NCBI GenBank assembly: GCA_946625225.1
Contig: CAMOTA010000037.1
Coordinates: 1-22,639, forward strand
Reading direction: 5' to 3'
Length of the DNA stretch: 22,639 bases
Origin: UBA9715 sp003452695
GTDB taxonomy: Bacteria > Actinomycetota > Coriobacteriia > Coriobacteriales > Eggerthellaceae
The translations under genes were made by a program, and so were the position numbers. Under the pieces are notes generated by a model. That model saw only the letters and a list, made by a program, of their open reading frames with translations, made no database searches and was not told where the DNA came from. Shown here piece by piece: positions 1-8,385 of this stretch. Position 1 is the stretch's first letter, and each line of letters opens with the position of its first letter.

Positions 1-67
1 GGCTCGTTTTCCGGGCGCTCGGCCCCTGCAGAATCGCCCTCACCCCTCTCCGCGGCCGACGCGCGGG
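1..67 (+). repeat. Dispersed hairpin repeat, copy A (cut by window edge)
   Basis: Positions 1-51 are the reverse complement of 22371-22421 with three mismatches (48/51), and a more diverged relative lies at 16993-17079. The left end is half of a hairpin whose other half would lie outside the window. It sits directly downstream of the minus-strand synthetase gene ending at 101, so it could lie in that transcript's 3' end. No coding potential of its own is convincing. The right boundary of similarity is vague beyond 51. Confidence 0.75.
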
Positions 68-100
68 TCTGGCCGGGGCGGGCGGGGCGGTTTCGGCATG

Positions 101-2089
101 CTAGAAGAAATCGTAGCGGGCGGGCAGCTCCTGCACGGCGTGGCCGTCCGCTGCGGCTTCACCGTCCAGTTCCGCCAAAGTGGCGAAGTCGTGGTTCCAG
201 CTGAAGAACGCCAAGGGGTCGAACTGCAGCTTGTCACAGATGTCCTCGCAGCCCGCGGGAACGACCGGATGCATGATAAGCGTGCATATCCACAGCAGAT
301 AGGCCGCATCTGCAAGCACCTGGGCACGGGCGTCGGCATCTTCGGCGCCCTCGGCGGCCGATATGCCATCGGCCCACACCTTGTTCGAATAGCGGATGAA
401 TTCATCTGCCAGCGACATGATGGAGTGCAGCTCGGCCTTCTTCATCGTGCGATCGTAGTCGGCAAGCGCCTGTTGGGCGCGTTCGACAACGGCAGGCGTC
501 GGGTTGCAGAGCGGCACATGGCACCCGAAGTTTCGCTTGGCCTCGTAGAGCACGCTGCGCGCCAGGCGGTTGAACACGTTGGAGAGCAGCTTCGACTCCT
601 TCAGCGCCGGGTCGGCCACGCGCGCGTCGTTGCGCACGGACTCGTCGGGGTCGAAGGCCTTGGGCTTGAAGCCAACCGATTTCTGGCCCAGCCCGAGGGC
701 CAGGAAATGCGCACGCAGCTGCGCGGTCGTGTAGTGCTGCAGCAGCTCGTCTGCCGTGGGCGGCTTCACCGCGCTCGACGAGGACGCCTTCTTGTTGCCG
801 AGCAGCACGTGATAGTTTGCGATAAGCCGCGTCTGGCGAAGCGGACGGTCGGTCGAATCGTGCGAGAAGATCTCGCCCGGTTGCAGCGCCTGCCACAGGG
901 CCGGTTGCACCACGCCGTAGAAGTACAGGTTGTCCTGGCCGATGAACTGGTACACTTCGGCATCCTCGGAACACCAGAAGTCGCGCCAGCTGTCCGACGG
1001 CAAGCCGCGCGCGTCGTTTGCGGCGATCGTGAACGATATGGGCGCCCACAGGCTTTCGGGCCAGCACCACACCGTCAGCCCTTCCACGCCATCGATGACC
1101 GGAGCCTTCACGCCCCATTCGATGTTCCCGGTTATCCGGAACGGCACGAGCGCCTTGCCCGTGCGGAAGCGGAGCCCCGCGCGGCGCAGGACGTCGCGCG
1201 CCTCGTCGCGCGCATCGATGTCGTCGAATTCCACTTCGAAGCTGGCCTTGCCCTTCTCGGCCTCGCGCACGACATGGGCAGGCAGGTCGGCTGCCACGGA
1301 TTCGAAGGGGTCGCGGTCGTCGTTCTTCACGTAGATGACGGGAGCGCCCAGGAACTCCGCACAGGTCTGGGGGACGATGGCGCGGATGTTGGGATCGGCT
1401 TGGAGTTCCTGCACGTGCGCGCGCAGGAAATCGCGGAAGGCCGGCAGGTCGAAGTACCAGTTGTCCACGGGGCGCATTTCCGGCACGGCGCCCGTTACGG
1501 TGGATTTCGGCGCGATCAGCTCTTCGGGCGCATAGCTGTGCCCGAGCGAGCATTCATCGGCGTAGCCCCGCTCCGATTTGCACCCCTGCACGGGGCAGCG
1601 GCCCACCACCTGCCGCCCGTTCAGGTAGATGCCCGCCTCGGCATCGTAGAACTGCAGCGTTGAGCGCCTGTGCAGCCAGCCGTTCTCGTGCAACCGGCGG
1701 ATAAGGTTCTCGGACACCTCTTGCTGGCATTCGCCCGCGTGGCCGATGCCCGACCCTTCGTAGATGTCCAGGCTGATATCGTAGGCTTTCAGCGTAGATG
1801 CCTGCGCATCGTGGTTGCGCTGCACGTACTCGGCGATGCTACCATCGAATTCTCCCGCCTCCACGAGCTTGCGATAGCCTTCGTCGATGGGCGATCCGAA
1901 ACAGTCGGTGCCGCTGATGAACCGCACGTTGTCGGCCCCGATGCGATCGCGCAGGAAGCGCGCATAGCAATCGGCGGGCACGAACACGCCCGCGATATGC
2001 CCGAAATGCAGAGGCTTGTTGCCGTAGGGCATGCCCGCCGTCACCACGGCGCGGGCGGGCCATTCCTGAAGCTGCGGTCTATTTGACAT
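101..2089 (-). CDS. Methionyl-tRNA synthetase-like class I synthetase (divergent paralogue)
   Basis: A 662-residue class I synthetase of the MetRS type, cytoplasmic, expected to attach methionine to tRNA-Met. Seen: the HIGH-type signature as HFGH at residues 28-31; a zinc-knuckle-like stretch at 165-184 with spacing CX4C-X9-C-X3-H instead of the usual four cysteines; a MetRS connective segment (IAPKSTVTGA, 192-201); and an anticodon-binding helical domain from about 490. The KMSKS loop reads KASSS (434-438), lacking the second lysine. About 85 residues (232-318) are inserted where bacterial MetRS has a short linker. The C-terminal tRNA-binding (EMAP-like) domain is absent. ATG at 2089 is preferred, with GGTGG 7-8 nt upstream; a TTG at 2104 is possible. 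The start overlaps the sppA stop by 11 nt, suggesting coupling. It resembles the clostridial-type MetRS paralogue more than housekeeping MetG. Family confidence is high; canonical activity is uncertain. Confidence 0.88.
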   Translation of the reverse strand: MSNRPQLQEWPARAVVTAGMPYGNKPLHFGHIAGVFVPADCYARFLRDRIGADNVRFISGTDCFGSPIDEGYRKLVEAGEFDGSIAEYVQRNHDAQASTLKAYDISLDIYEGSGIGHAGECQQEVSENLIRRLHENGWLHRRSTLQFYDAEAGIYLNGRQVVGRCPVQGCKSERGYADECSLGHSYAPEELIAPKSTVTGAVPEMRPVDNWYFDLPAFRDFLRAHVQELQADPNIRAIVPQTCAEFLGAPVIYVKNDDRDPFESVAADLPAHVVREAEKGKASFEVEFDDIDARDEARDVLRRAGLRFRTGKALVPFRITGNIEWGVKAPVIDGVEGLTVWCWPESLWAPISFTIAANDARGLPSDSWRDFWCSEDAEVYQFIGQDNLYFYGVVQPALWQALQPGEIFSHDSTDRPLRQTRLIANYHVLLGNKKASSSSAVKPPTADELLQHYTTAQLRAHFLALGLGQKSVGFKPKAFDPDESVRNDARVADPALKESKLLSNVFNRLARSVLYEAKRNFGCHVPLCNPTPAVVERAQQALADYDRTMKKAELHSIMSLADEFIRYSNKVWADGISAAEGAEDADARAQVLADAAYLLWICTLIMHPVVPAGCEDICDKLQFDPLAFFSWNHDFATLAELDGEAAADGHAVQELPARYDFF

Positions 2090-3701
2090 GAGCGCTTCCA
2101 CCAACTTCCTTCAACAGGGACGCCAGGTCGTCCAGCGAAACGCGGCTCTCGCCCAGAAGATACGACAATCCCGACAGGCTGTAGTCGCTGAAATACAGTT
2201 CGGTCGTGTCGTAGTCGGAGATCCCGGCAAGCTCGGCGGCCTTGTCGTAGGCGTCTTCGCAGGTGCCCACGGCGTCGGCAAGCCCGTTTTCGACTGCATC
2301 GGAGCCCGTGAACGGCATGCCCGTGGCAAGCGCCTTCACCTGCTCTTCGGTCATATGGCGCCCTTCCATCACGTTTTCGACGAACATCTGGTTAATCTTG
2401 TCGACCATGTCCTGGTAGTACGCGCGCTCCTCGTCGGTCAGCGCACGGTACCCGTACGACGAGTCCTTGCTCTCGGCGGACGTTATTACCTCCATGTTCA
2501 CGCCGAGCATGTCCAGCAAGCCGGACAGGTTGGTAAGCTGCATGGCCGTGCCGATGGCGCCTATCTCCGTGGACTTCGCTACATATATATAGTCTGCCTG
2601 GGCCGATATCTCGTAGGCCGCCGATGCGTTGATGGATGCGCTGGAAACCACCACCGGCTTCGGGAAATCGCGCAGGTAGGCAGCCATTTCCTCGCCCGCC
2701 GTGGCCGTGCCGCCGCCGGAATTCACGCGCAGCACGACGGCTTTTATGCTGTCGTTGGATTCCGCCTGCTCGAGCAGCTCCTTGAAACCTTCGGGGCTGC
2801 AGGCGCTGCCATCGTACTGGATGGTGCCGTCGATCGATATCTTCGCGATGGTGTCTCCCGAAATCGGCGCGCTCCCGCCCGACACGCCCAGGCTGCTTAC
2901 TGCATCGGTGCACGATTTCACGCAGAAGGCCGTGAAGGCCGTCAGGCACACGATGAGGACGATGGCCACGATCCAGCCATACGACTTCTTCTTGGCGGGA
3001 GCCGCCTGCTGCACGGCGGCGTAACCCGCGGGTGCATAGGCGCCGGGTTGGGGGGCAAAAGCCTGCGGCTGCGGTTGCGCGAAGGGGCGTTGCTGGTAGG
3101 CCTGAGCTGCCTGGGGCTGGGGCTGGGGCTGTGTCGGCGCTTGGGCGGCAGCAGCAGCCTGGGCCGACGTGGGCGTTTGGGCCGCCTGCGCCGGCGCCTG
3201 CGCATGCCACGCGGAACCCGAGGTGTTACCCGTTGCCTGATGCCCCGCGTTCGGTTGCTGACCCGTCCAGCCCGCCTGCACCCGAGCGGGCACCTGCTGC
3301 TGCACCTGGGCCTGCTGCTGCGGCTGCAGCTGCGCCTGCGGTTGCACCTGAGCTTGCGGCTGCTGCTGGGACTGCGTCTGCTGTTGCACTTGGGACTGCG
3401 GTTGCAGCTGCACGCTCTGCTGCGCCTGCTGCTGGACTTGCGCTTGCAACTGTCCCAGCTGTTGGACCTGCTGCGCCTGCATGGCAGGCATCGAAGCGCC
3501 GGCCGGAACTTGTTGCACGACGGAAGACGCCTGCTGGGCAGCCGGCTGGGCCGAAGCCTGCAACTGCTGCAGCCGGGGTTGCTCTGCCTGCGGCGCCCCG
3601 GGCTGCCCGATGGACGCCTGTTCCCCAAGCGCACGCTGGTCCTGTCCTGAAAACGCCTGGTTCTCGGGGCGCTGCCCCAAGTTCTTGTCGATGTCGTTCA
3701 T
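2079..3701 (-). CDS. sppA: SppA-like signal peptide peptidase (S49) with Gln-rich N-terminal region
   Basis: 540 residues. Residues 1-238 are low-complexity, dominated by Gln, Ala and Pro. A KKKS stop-transfer-like run precedes one membrane segment (about 241-261), placing the peptidase domain outside the membrane. The S49 fold follows: LRVNSGGGT (324-332) is the oxyanion strand and loop. Ser360 in NASAAYEIS matches the catalytic Ser of the usual ASGGYY motif, here with AA replacing GG. Lys412 in AESKDSSYGYR matches the general-base Lys of the B. subtilis enzyme. The family degrades cleaved signal peptides in the membrane. The ATG at 3701 has AAGGGCGG a few bases upstream. It lies 59 nt after rho, across a terminator-like hairpin, and overlaps the synthetase gene. 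The Gln-rich head is unusual; the catalytic Ser/Lys dyad is kept, so activity is expected. Confidence 0.9.
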   Translation of the reverse strand: MNDIDKNLGQRPENQAFSGQDQRALGEQASIGQPGAPQAEQPRLQQLQASAQPAAQQASSVVQQVPAGASMPAMQAQQVQQLGQLQAQVQQQAQQSVQLQPQSQVQQQTQSQQQPQAQVQPQAQLQPQQQAQVQQQVPARVQAGWTGQQPNAGHQATGNTSGSAWHAQAPAQAAQTPTSAQAAAAAQAPTQPQPQPQAAQAYQQRPFAQPQPQAFAPQPGAYAPAGYAAVQQAAPAKKKSYGWIVAIVLIVCLTAFTAFCVKSCTDAVSSLGVSGGSAPISGDTIAKISIDGTIQYDGSACSPEGFKELLEQAESNDSIKAVVLRVNSGGGTATAGEEMAAYLRDFPKPVVVSSASINASAAYEISAQADYIYVAKSTEIGAIGTAMQLTNLSGLLDMLGVNMEVITSAESKDSSYGYRALTDEERAYYQDMVDKINQMFVENVMEGRHMTEEQVKALATGMPFTGSDAVENGLADAVGTCEDAYDKAAELAGISDYDTTELYFSDYSLSGLSYLLGESRVSLDDLASLLKEVGGSAHVK

Positions 3702-3716
3702 GTGGACCGCCCTTCG

Positions 3717-3748
3717 AAAACGGGGCCGCAGCCCTTCGCTGCGACCCC
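3717..3748 (-). terminator. Intrinsic terminator-like hairpin between rho and sppA
   Basis: Arms 3722-3732 and 3738-3748 pair over 11 positions with one mismatch around a 5-nt loop. On the minus strand the stem is followed by GTTTTC, a short T run. It starts 13 nt after the rho stop and ends just before the sppA ribosome-binding site. It may partially terminate rho transcripts or reset expression before sppA. Confidence 0.6.
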
Positions 3749-3760
3749 TGCCCCGATTTC

Positions 3761-5575
3761 CTAGATTTCCAGGGTCTCGGTCTTGCCGTGCTGGGCCTTG
3801 CGGGCCATGCGCAACAGGAATTCCTGGTTATCGTCGGTCTGCTTCACCGATTTTATGAGCATGTCCATGGCCCGCTCGGTGTTGTTCATGTTGGCGAGTA
3901 TGCGCCGCACCGCCCAGATAATAGGCGACATCTGCGGGTCGAGCAGCAGCTCTTCCTTGCGCGTGCCCGACGCCACCGGGTCGATGGCGGGGAATATGCG
4001 CCGGTCGGCCAGCTGGCGGTCCAATCGCAGCTCCATGTTGCCCGTGCCCTTGAATTCCTCGAAGATTACCTCGTCCATCTTCGATCCGGTTTCGATAAGG
4101 GCCGACGCGAGGATGGTCAACGACCCGCCGTTTTCGATGTTGCGCGCAGCGCCGAGGAAGCGCTTGGGCGGATACAGCGCCGTGGAATCCACGCCGCCCG
4201 ACAGCACGCGCCCCGAAGCGGGCTGCGCCAGGTTGTAGGCACGGGCCAAGCGCGTGATGGAATCGAGCAGGATGACCACGTCCTCCCCCGCCTCTACGAG
4301 GCGCTTCGCCCGTTCGATGACCATCTCGGCCACCGCGATGTGGTTGTCTGCTGGCATGTCGAACGTAGACGATATCACCTCGCCCTTGATGGAGCGCTGC
4401 ATGTCGGTCACTTCTTCGGGCCGTTCGTCCACCAGCAGGCACATCAGATGAACCTCGGGGTTGTTCGCGCTGATCGAGGCTGCGATGTCTTTCAATATGG
4501 TGGTCTTGCCCGCCTTCGGCGGCGACACGATCAGCCCGCGTTGGCCCTTGCCGATGGGCGCCACCAGATCGATGACGCGCGCGGTCGTGGTGTTATGCCC
4601 ATGCTCCATGACCAGGCGCTCGGAGGGATAGACGGGCGTCAGCTCGGAAAAGCGCGGACGACCTGCAAGCTCTTCTATGGGTACGCCGTTAACGCGCCGG
4701 ATCTTCTGCACGGCGGCGAACTTCTCGTTGTCGCGCGCGGGACGCGTCGTGCCTTCCACGTAGTCGCCCTTGCGCAATCCGTTGCGCTTTATCAGCGACA
4801 TGCCCATGTAGCAATCCTTTTCGCCGGGCAGATAGCCACCGCAGCGCAGGAAGCCGTAGCCGTCGGACAAGATGTCCAGCACGCCTTCCACTTCCAGGAA
4901 ACCCTCGGCGCGCACGCTGGCGGCGAAGACCGCCTCGACGAGCTCGGCCTTCTTCATGCCGGTCGGATCGAGCTCGAGCGCCTCGGCGCGCTCGCGCAGC
5001 TCGGCCACCTTGCAGGCGGCCAGCTCTTCGCGGGTGATGCTCGGCTCCACCTCGCGGTTGTTGCGCTGACGGCGTTGGTGCCGTTGGCTGTTGCGCTGCT
5101 GGTTGCCCGCGCGCTGCTGCTGGCGCTGCCCTTGCTGCTGGCGCTGCCCGCGCTGCTGGCGCGCATCGTCGCGCGGCGGTTGGTCGCCCTGGCCCTCGGC
5201 CTGCGCGGCATGGCTTTCGGGCTCGTCCCGCTCCGCAGCAGCTTGCGTCTGCTCGCCGCCCTGAGAATCGGCGACCACGTCGGCCGTTGCGGTCCTGCGC
5301 GTGCGACGACGCGGCTTCGGTTGCTCTTCGGCCCCTTCGTCTGCCGCCGGAGCGTCTGCCGCCGCGGCCACCTCTTCTGCCTGCGCCTTCTTCGTCGTAC
5401 GGCGCGTGCGCTTGGCAGGAGCTTTGGCCTCGGGCTCTGCGGAAGCGGCTTCCGGGGCAGCTGCCCCTTCTTCGGCGGCTTTCGCCGTGCGCCGCGTGCG
5501 ACGCCGGGGCTTCGCAGCCTCTTCTTCCGCAGTGTCGTGCATTTCCTCGATCGTACCCTTCGTTTCGACAGCCAT
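3761..5575 (-). CDS. rho: Transcription termination factor Rho with long basic/Gln-rich insertion
   Basis: 604 residues. The RNA-dependent hexameric ATPase translocates on nascent RNA and ends transcription. Residues 1-180 are a disordered head with three near-repeats of an Arg-rich motif (PRRRTRRTA at 23-31, KRTRRTTKK at 55-63, KPRRRTRRTA at 87-96) and a Gln/Arg tract (139-173). Then come the Rho N-terminal helical domain (182-217); the cold-shock-like RNA-binding domain (226-298) with the RNP1-type DGYGFLR (238-244); Walker A PPKAGKTT (352-359); Walker B VVILLD (433-438); the Q-loop around ASGRVLSGGVD (453-463); and the R-loop at GTGNMEL (510-516). All catalytic motifs are intact. The ATG directly follows the transaldolase stop codon (TAA then ATG), so the two are probably cotranscribed and coupled. 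Long insertions are common in Rho of high-GC Gram-positives; the function of this one is not visible. Confidence 0.97.
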   Translation of the reverse strand: MAVETKGTIEEMHDTAEEEAAKPRRRTRRTAKAAEEGAAAPEAASAEPEAKAPAKRTRRTTKKAQAEEVAAAADAPAADEGAEEQPKPRRRTRRTATADVVADSQGGEQTQAAAERDEPESHAAQAEGQGDQPPRDDARQQRGQRQQQGQRQQQRAGNQQRNSQRHQRRQRNNREVEPSITREELAACKVAELRERAEALELDPTGMKKAELVEAVFAASVRAEGFLEVEGVLDILSDGYGFLRCGGYLPGEKDCYMGMSLIKRNGLRKGDYVEGTTRPARDNEKFAAVQKIRRVNGVPIEELAGRPRFSELTPVYPSERLVMEHGHNTTTARVIDLVAPIGKGQRGLIVSPPKAGKTTILKDIAASISANNPEVHLMCLLVDERPEEVTDMQRSIKGEVISSTFDMPADNHIAVAEMVIERAKRLVEAGEDVVILLDSITRLARAYNLAQPASGRVLSGGVDSTALYPPKRFLGAARNIENGGSLTILASALIETGSKMDEVIFEEFKGTGNMELRLDRQLADRRIFPAIDPVASGTRKEELLLDPQMSPIIWAVRRILANMNNTERAMDMLIKSVKQTDDNQEFLLRMARKAQHGKTETLEI

Positions 5576-6256
5576 TTACGCGTTCTGCACTTTCTCCCAG
5601 TCTTTCATGAACGAATCCAGCCCGCGGTCGGTAAGCGGATGCTGGACCATCTTCTTCAGCACGCCGAACGGCACCGTGGCAATGTCGGCGCCCATAAGGG
5701 CGGCCTGCGTTACGTGGTTGGCCGAACGCACGGACGCGGCGATTATCTCGATCCGCTCGCCGTTCACGGTGCTGGCGCTGAAATCGTAGTTCCCGATGGC
5801 CTGCACCACGTTGTTCAGCTGGTCCAGACCGTCCTCGGAAATGTCGTCGAAGCGGCCGATGAACGGGCTGATGTAGCGCGCGCCCGCACGGGCCGCCAAA
5901 ATGGCCTGCGGCACCGAGAAGCACAGCGTCATGTTCACGGGAATGCCCTCGTCGGCCAACGTGCGCGTTGCGGCCAGGCCTTCGACCATCGTGGGCACCT
6001 TCACGACCACGTTCGGCGCGATTGCCGCCAGTTCGCGCCCGTCGCGCACGATGTCGTCGCGGGTCATGGCCACGCTCTCGGCCGAAACCGGGCCGTCCAC
6101 GATGTCGCAGATGCGCTTTATATGGTTGTGGAAATCGGCGAGCTTGCCGCCGATGCGCGCATACAGCGATGGGTTCGTGGTAACGCCGGCCAGCGCTCCC
6201 CAGCTTGCCGCCTCTTCTATCTCGTTGAGGTCCGCGGTGTCCAGAAAAAACTTCAA
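5576..6256 (-). CDS. tal: Transaldolase, TalC/Fsa family
   Basis: 226 residues from a TTG start; small single-domain TIM-barrel aldolase of the pentose phosphate pathway. Seen: FLDTADLNEI at the N terminus, TTNPS (26-30), Schiff-base Lys86 in VVVKVP, and PFIGRFDDI (131-139). Fsa and transaldolase have nearly identical folds. Here Glu60 (VSAES) and Phe113 (LCFSV) match transaldolases; E. coli fructose-6-phosphate aldolase has Gln and Tyr there. Transaldolase is therefore the better call. The TTG is chosen because AAAGGAGG lies 4 nt upstream and homologues begin at this MKFFLDT-like position; an ATG 54 nt further upstream has no such support. It abuts rho. A tal near rho is also found in Bacillus (ywjH, glpX, rho), so this is a conserved neighbourhood. 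Confidence 0.93.
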   Translation of the reverse strand: MKFFLDTADLNEIEEAASWGALAGVTTNPSLYARIGGKLADFHNHIKRICDIVDGPVSAESVAMTRDDIVRDGRELAAIAPNVVVKVPTMVEGLAATRTLADEGIPVNMTLCFSVPQAILAARAGARYISPFIGRFDDISEDGLDQLNNVVQAIGNYDFSASTVNGERIEIIAASVRSANHVTQAALMGADIATVPFGVLKKMVQHPLTDRGLDSFMKDWEKVQNA

Positions 6257-6260
6257 GATT

Positions 6261-6268
6261 CCTCCTTT
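6261..6268 (-). promoter_or_regulatory. Strong Shine-Dalgarno deciding the TTG start of tal
   Basis: AAAGGAGG on the minus strand, 4 nt before TTG at 6256. It is one of the best ribosome-binding sites in the window and excludes the longer in-frame start at 6310. Confidence 0.8.
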
Positions 6269-6398
6269 GGGTGCATGCCGAACGGTTTCGCTATGGCACA
6301 CTCGGCCCACAGCACATGCATTGGAATTGGGATTGAAAGGACTTTGTACATACTAAACGATGCCAAACAGCCATGCAAGAAAAACATAACCGTTGTGA

Positions 6399-6674
6399 GG
6401 GCACGTTGCAGGGCGGGGTGTTACTTTTCGCGGCCCGGCCAGAGGCGGGGACGGGAAGACCTACAACGACCGAGGAATCGGAACCAAGTTCGCGTACAAG
6501 AAGGGCGTGCCGACGAAGTGTGTGGTCTCGTCCACTCAAGGCGCCGGCGGATACACGAGCACATTCGCCTTCAAGCAGATATCCATTCCGAAGAAATACC
6601 TGGCAACCGTGAAAAGCCAGCAATGGGCCATTCTGAATTCGAACACGAACTACGCCTTCCCCTTCGCCGTTTAG
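6399..6674 (+). pseudogene. 5'-truncated coding remnant, unknown function
   Basis: The frame is open after a TGA at 6396 and ends at TAG 6672. From about 6453 it reads like a real secreted or structural protein C terminus: GKTYNDRGIGTKFAYKKG, then SSTQGAGGYTSTFAFKQ, then ILNSNTNYAFPFAV. Composition is rich in Lys, Tyr, Thr, Phe and Asn, unlike the Arg/Ala/Pro-rich shadow frames elsewhere. No start codon or ribosome-binding site exists in frame. It lies between two minus-strand units and may be the tail of a gene lost by deletion or brought in by transfer. I do not recognise the family. Confidence 0.45.
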
Positions 6675-6698
6675 CAGCAAAGGCGCCACGGCATGAAG

Positions 6699-6731
6699 CG
6701 TGTGTCAAGAGAAACGTCCCCTTGACACACG
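6699..6731. repeat. Perfect 11-bp inverted repeat, REP-like or terminator
   Basis: CGTGTGTCAAG (6699-6709) and CTTGACACACG (6721-6731) are exact inverse copies around an 11-nt spacer containing ACGTCCC. It lies 14 nt downstream of the antiporter stop. Neither strand has a T run after the stem, so a simple intrinsic terminator is not clear. The core resembles REP-type palindromes with GTCCCC spacers known from other genomes. Confidence 0.5.
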
Positions 6732-6744
6732 TGCCGGGGGCGCG

Positions 6745-8175
6745 TCAGCGGGCGTTATCCGAAGGTTTGGCGTCCTTGCCGCCCCAGATGGCTATGAAGC
6801 CAATGGCGCAGGTTCCAAGCAGATACGGGTAGAACAGGTACGGCATGATGGCGAAGGGCGTTAATGCCATGCCGGCGGCTGCGGCACCCGCGCTTGCGTA
6901 CAGCAGTTGCGCGCCGTAGGGAATGATACCCTGGAACACGCAGGTGAAGATGTCCAGGATAGAAGCCGACCGGCGCGGCGAGACGTCGTATTGCTCTGCC
7001 ACTTTGCGCGCGATGGGGCCCGCGATGACTATGGCCACGGTGTTGTTGGCCGTTGCGACGTCCACGAGCGATGCAAGCGCCGCAATGCCGAACTGAGCGC
7101 CGCGCTTGCCCTTCACCACGCCCGTGATCTTCGATAGGATCCATTCGATGCCGCCGTTGTCGCGCACGAGGCCGATTATGCCCGCGCACACGATGGATAT
7201 GACGGTGATGTCGTACATGTTCATGATGCCGCTCGAACCGCTCGTGCCCGTGCCAACGGCCACGAACACCATTTCGGGAGCGATGGTGCCCAGGGCCACG
7301 CCCACGACGAGCGAGAGCACCGTGCCGCCTATCAGCACGATGAACACGTTCATCCCCAGAAGCGCCGCCGCCAGCACGACCACGTAGGGCAGCACCAGCA
7401 GCAGGTTGTACTCCAGGTCGCCATCCAGGGTGTATTCGCTTCCCAGGCCCATGGCCAGGAAGACCAGAAACGTTGCTATGCCGGCGGGCAGCGCTATCTT
7501 GAAGTTCTCCTTGAACTTCTCGTCCATGGCGCAGCCCTGGGTGCGCGTGGCGGCGATGGGGGGGTCGGATATCATCGACAAGTTGTCGCCGAACATGGCT
7601 CCCCCCACCACGGCCCCCAGGCAGATGGCCCCGGCAAGCCCCGTCTTGTCCGCCACGCCCACCGCAATGGGTGCGAGTGCGGCTATCGTGCCGACCGAGG
7701 TTCCCATGGAAAGCGAAATGAAGCAGGCGATGAGGAACAGGCCCGGCAACACGATGCCGGTCGGCAAGATGGACAATGCGAAGTTCACCGTGCTCTCCAC
7801 GCCGCCCGCCGACGTTATCGCGCCCGTGAAGGCGCCGGCCAGCACGAACACCAGGCACATGATCATCACGTTCGATTCGCCCATGCTCCGCGCCACGCTT
7901 TCCAGCTTGTCGTCGAAGGAACGTCGGCGGTTCTGGACGAAGGCCACGGCCAATGCGCATACGAACGCCACGATGGCGGGCATGCTGTAGAAGTCGCCCA
8001 GCACGACGCCCGCGCCGATGAACAGCACCAGGAAAACCGCAACGGGAAGAAGCCCCGCCAGCCGCGGTTCGATATCCAGCGCATGCGGCGCGTCAACCCC
8101 CTGCTCGTTGCCGTTCTCGGCCACATGCCCCTCTTTCGGAGCGCATTGCCCGTCGCCTTGGCCGCTCGAAACCAT
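6745..8175 (-). CDS. nhaC: Na+/H+ antiporter, NhaC family
   Basis: 476 residues, polytopic inner-membrane carrier with about ten to twelve hydrophobic segments after a ~35-residue charged cytoplasmic head. Family motifs seen: SMGTSVGTIAALAP in a central helix, FGDNLSMISDPP (matching the family FGDNLSPISDT-type motif), and ATANNTVAIVIAGPIA near the C terminus. NhaC members exchange Na+ for H+, and some (MleN-like) couple this to malate/lactate exchange, so the substrate is open. The ATG at 8175 is chosen because GAGAGGGAGGGG precedes it; an upstream in-frame ATG at 8361 would add 62 residues that look non-coding. The gene is monocistronic in this window, with its own promoter-like element upstream. 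Confidence 0.9.
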   Translation of the reverse strand: MVSSGQGDGQCAPKEGHVAENGNEQGVDAPHALDIEPRLAGLLPVAVFLVLFIGAGVVLGDFYSMPAIVAFVCALAVAFVQNRRRSFDDKLESVARSMGESNVMIMCLVFVLAGAFTGAITSAGGVESTVNFALSILPTGIVLPGLFLIACFISLSMGTSVGTIAALAPIAVGVADKTGLAGAICLGAVVGGAMFGDNLSMISDPPIAATRTQGCAMDEKFKENFKIALPAGIATFLVFLAMGLGSEYTLDGDLEYNLLLVLPYVVVLAAALLGMNVFIVLIGGTVLSLVVGVALGTIAPEMVFVAVGTGTSGSSGIMNMYDITVISIVCAGIIGLVRDNGGIEWILSKITGVVKGKRGAQFGIAALASLVDVATANNTVAIVIAGPIARKVAEQYDVSPRRSASILDIFTCVFQGIIPYGAQLLYASAGAAAAGMALTPFAIMPYLFYPYLLGTCAIGFIAIWGGKDAKPSDNAR

Positions 8176-8208
8176 AATCCGCCCCTCCCTCTCAGGATAC
8201 GAAGGCTG

Positions 8209-8214
8209 ATTATA
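8209..8214 (-). promoter_or_regulatory. -10 box for nhaC
   Basis: A perfect TATAAT on the minus strand lies 34 nt upstream of the nhaC ATG. No good -35 hexamer is seen at 16-18 nt, so only the -10 is called. Confidence 0.45.
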
Positions 8215-8385
8215 GGACACTTTCCAGAAAAGCGCCTGTTGCATTTTCTGGCCATTCGCGCACCTTGCATCAGGCGCCGTCGGCCGGACCGCAACGAGCA
8301 GCCATCGGGTTCGCGGGCAGGACGGCAGCCGACCGCGCGAAACCGCAGCTTGGGTTCGCAAGTTGGAATGAGAGAAGACGGCTGC

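Noticed and set aside
5576..6256. Fructose-6-phosphate aldolase (Fsa) annotation
   Set aside because: Glu60 and Phe113 are transaldolase-type residues; Fsa has Gln and Tyr at these places.
3032..6832. Very long plus-strand open frame (1266 codons) opposite sppA, rho and tal
   Set aside because: Antisense shadow of GC-rich genes; product is Arg/Ala/Pro-rich with no domain, while the opposite strand encodes clear families.
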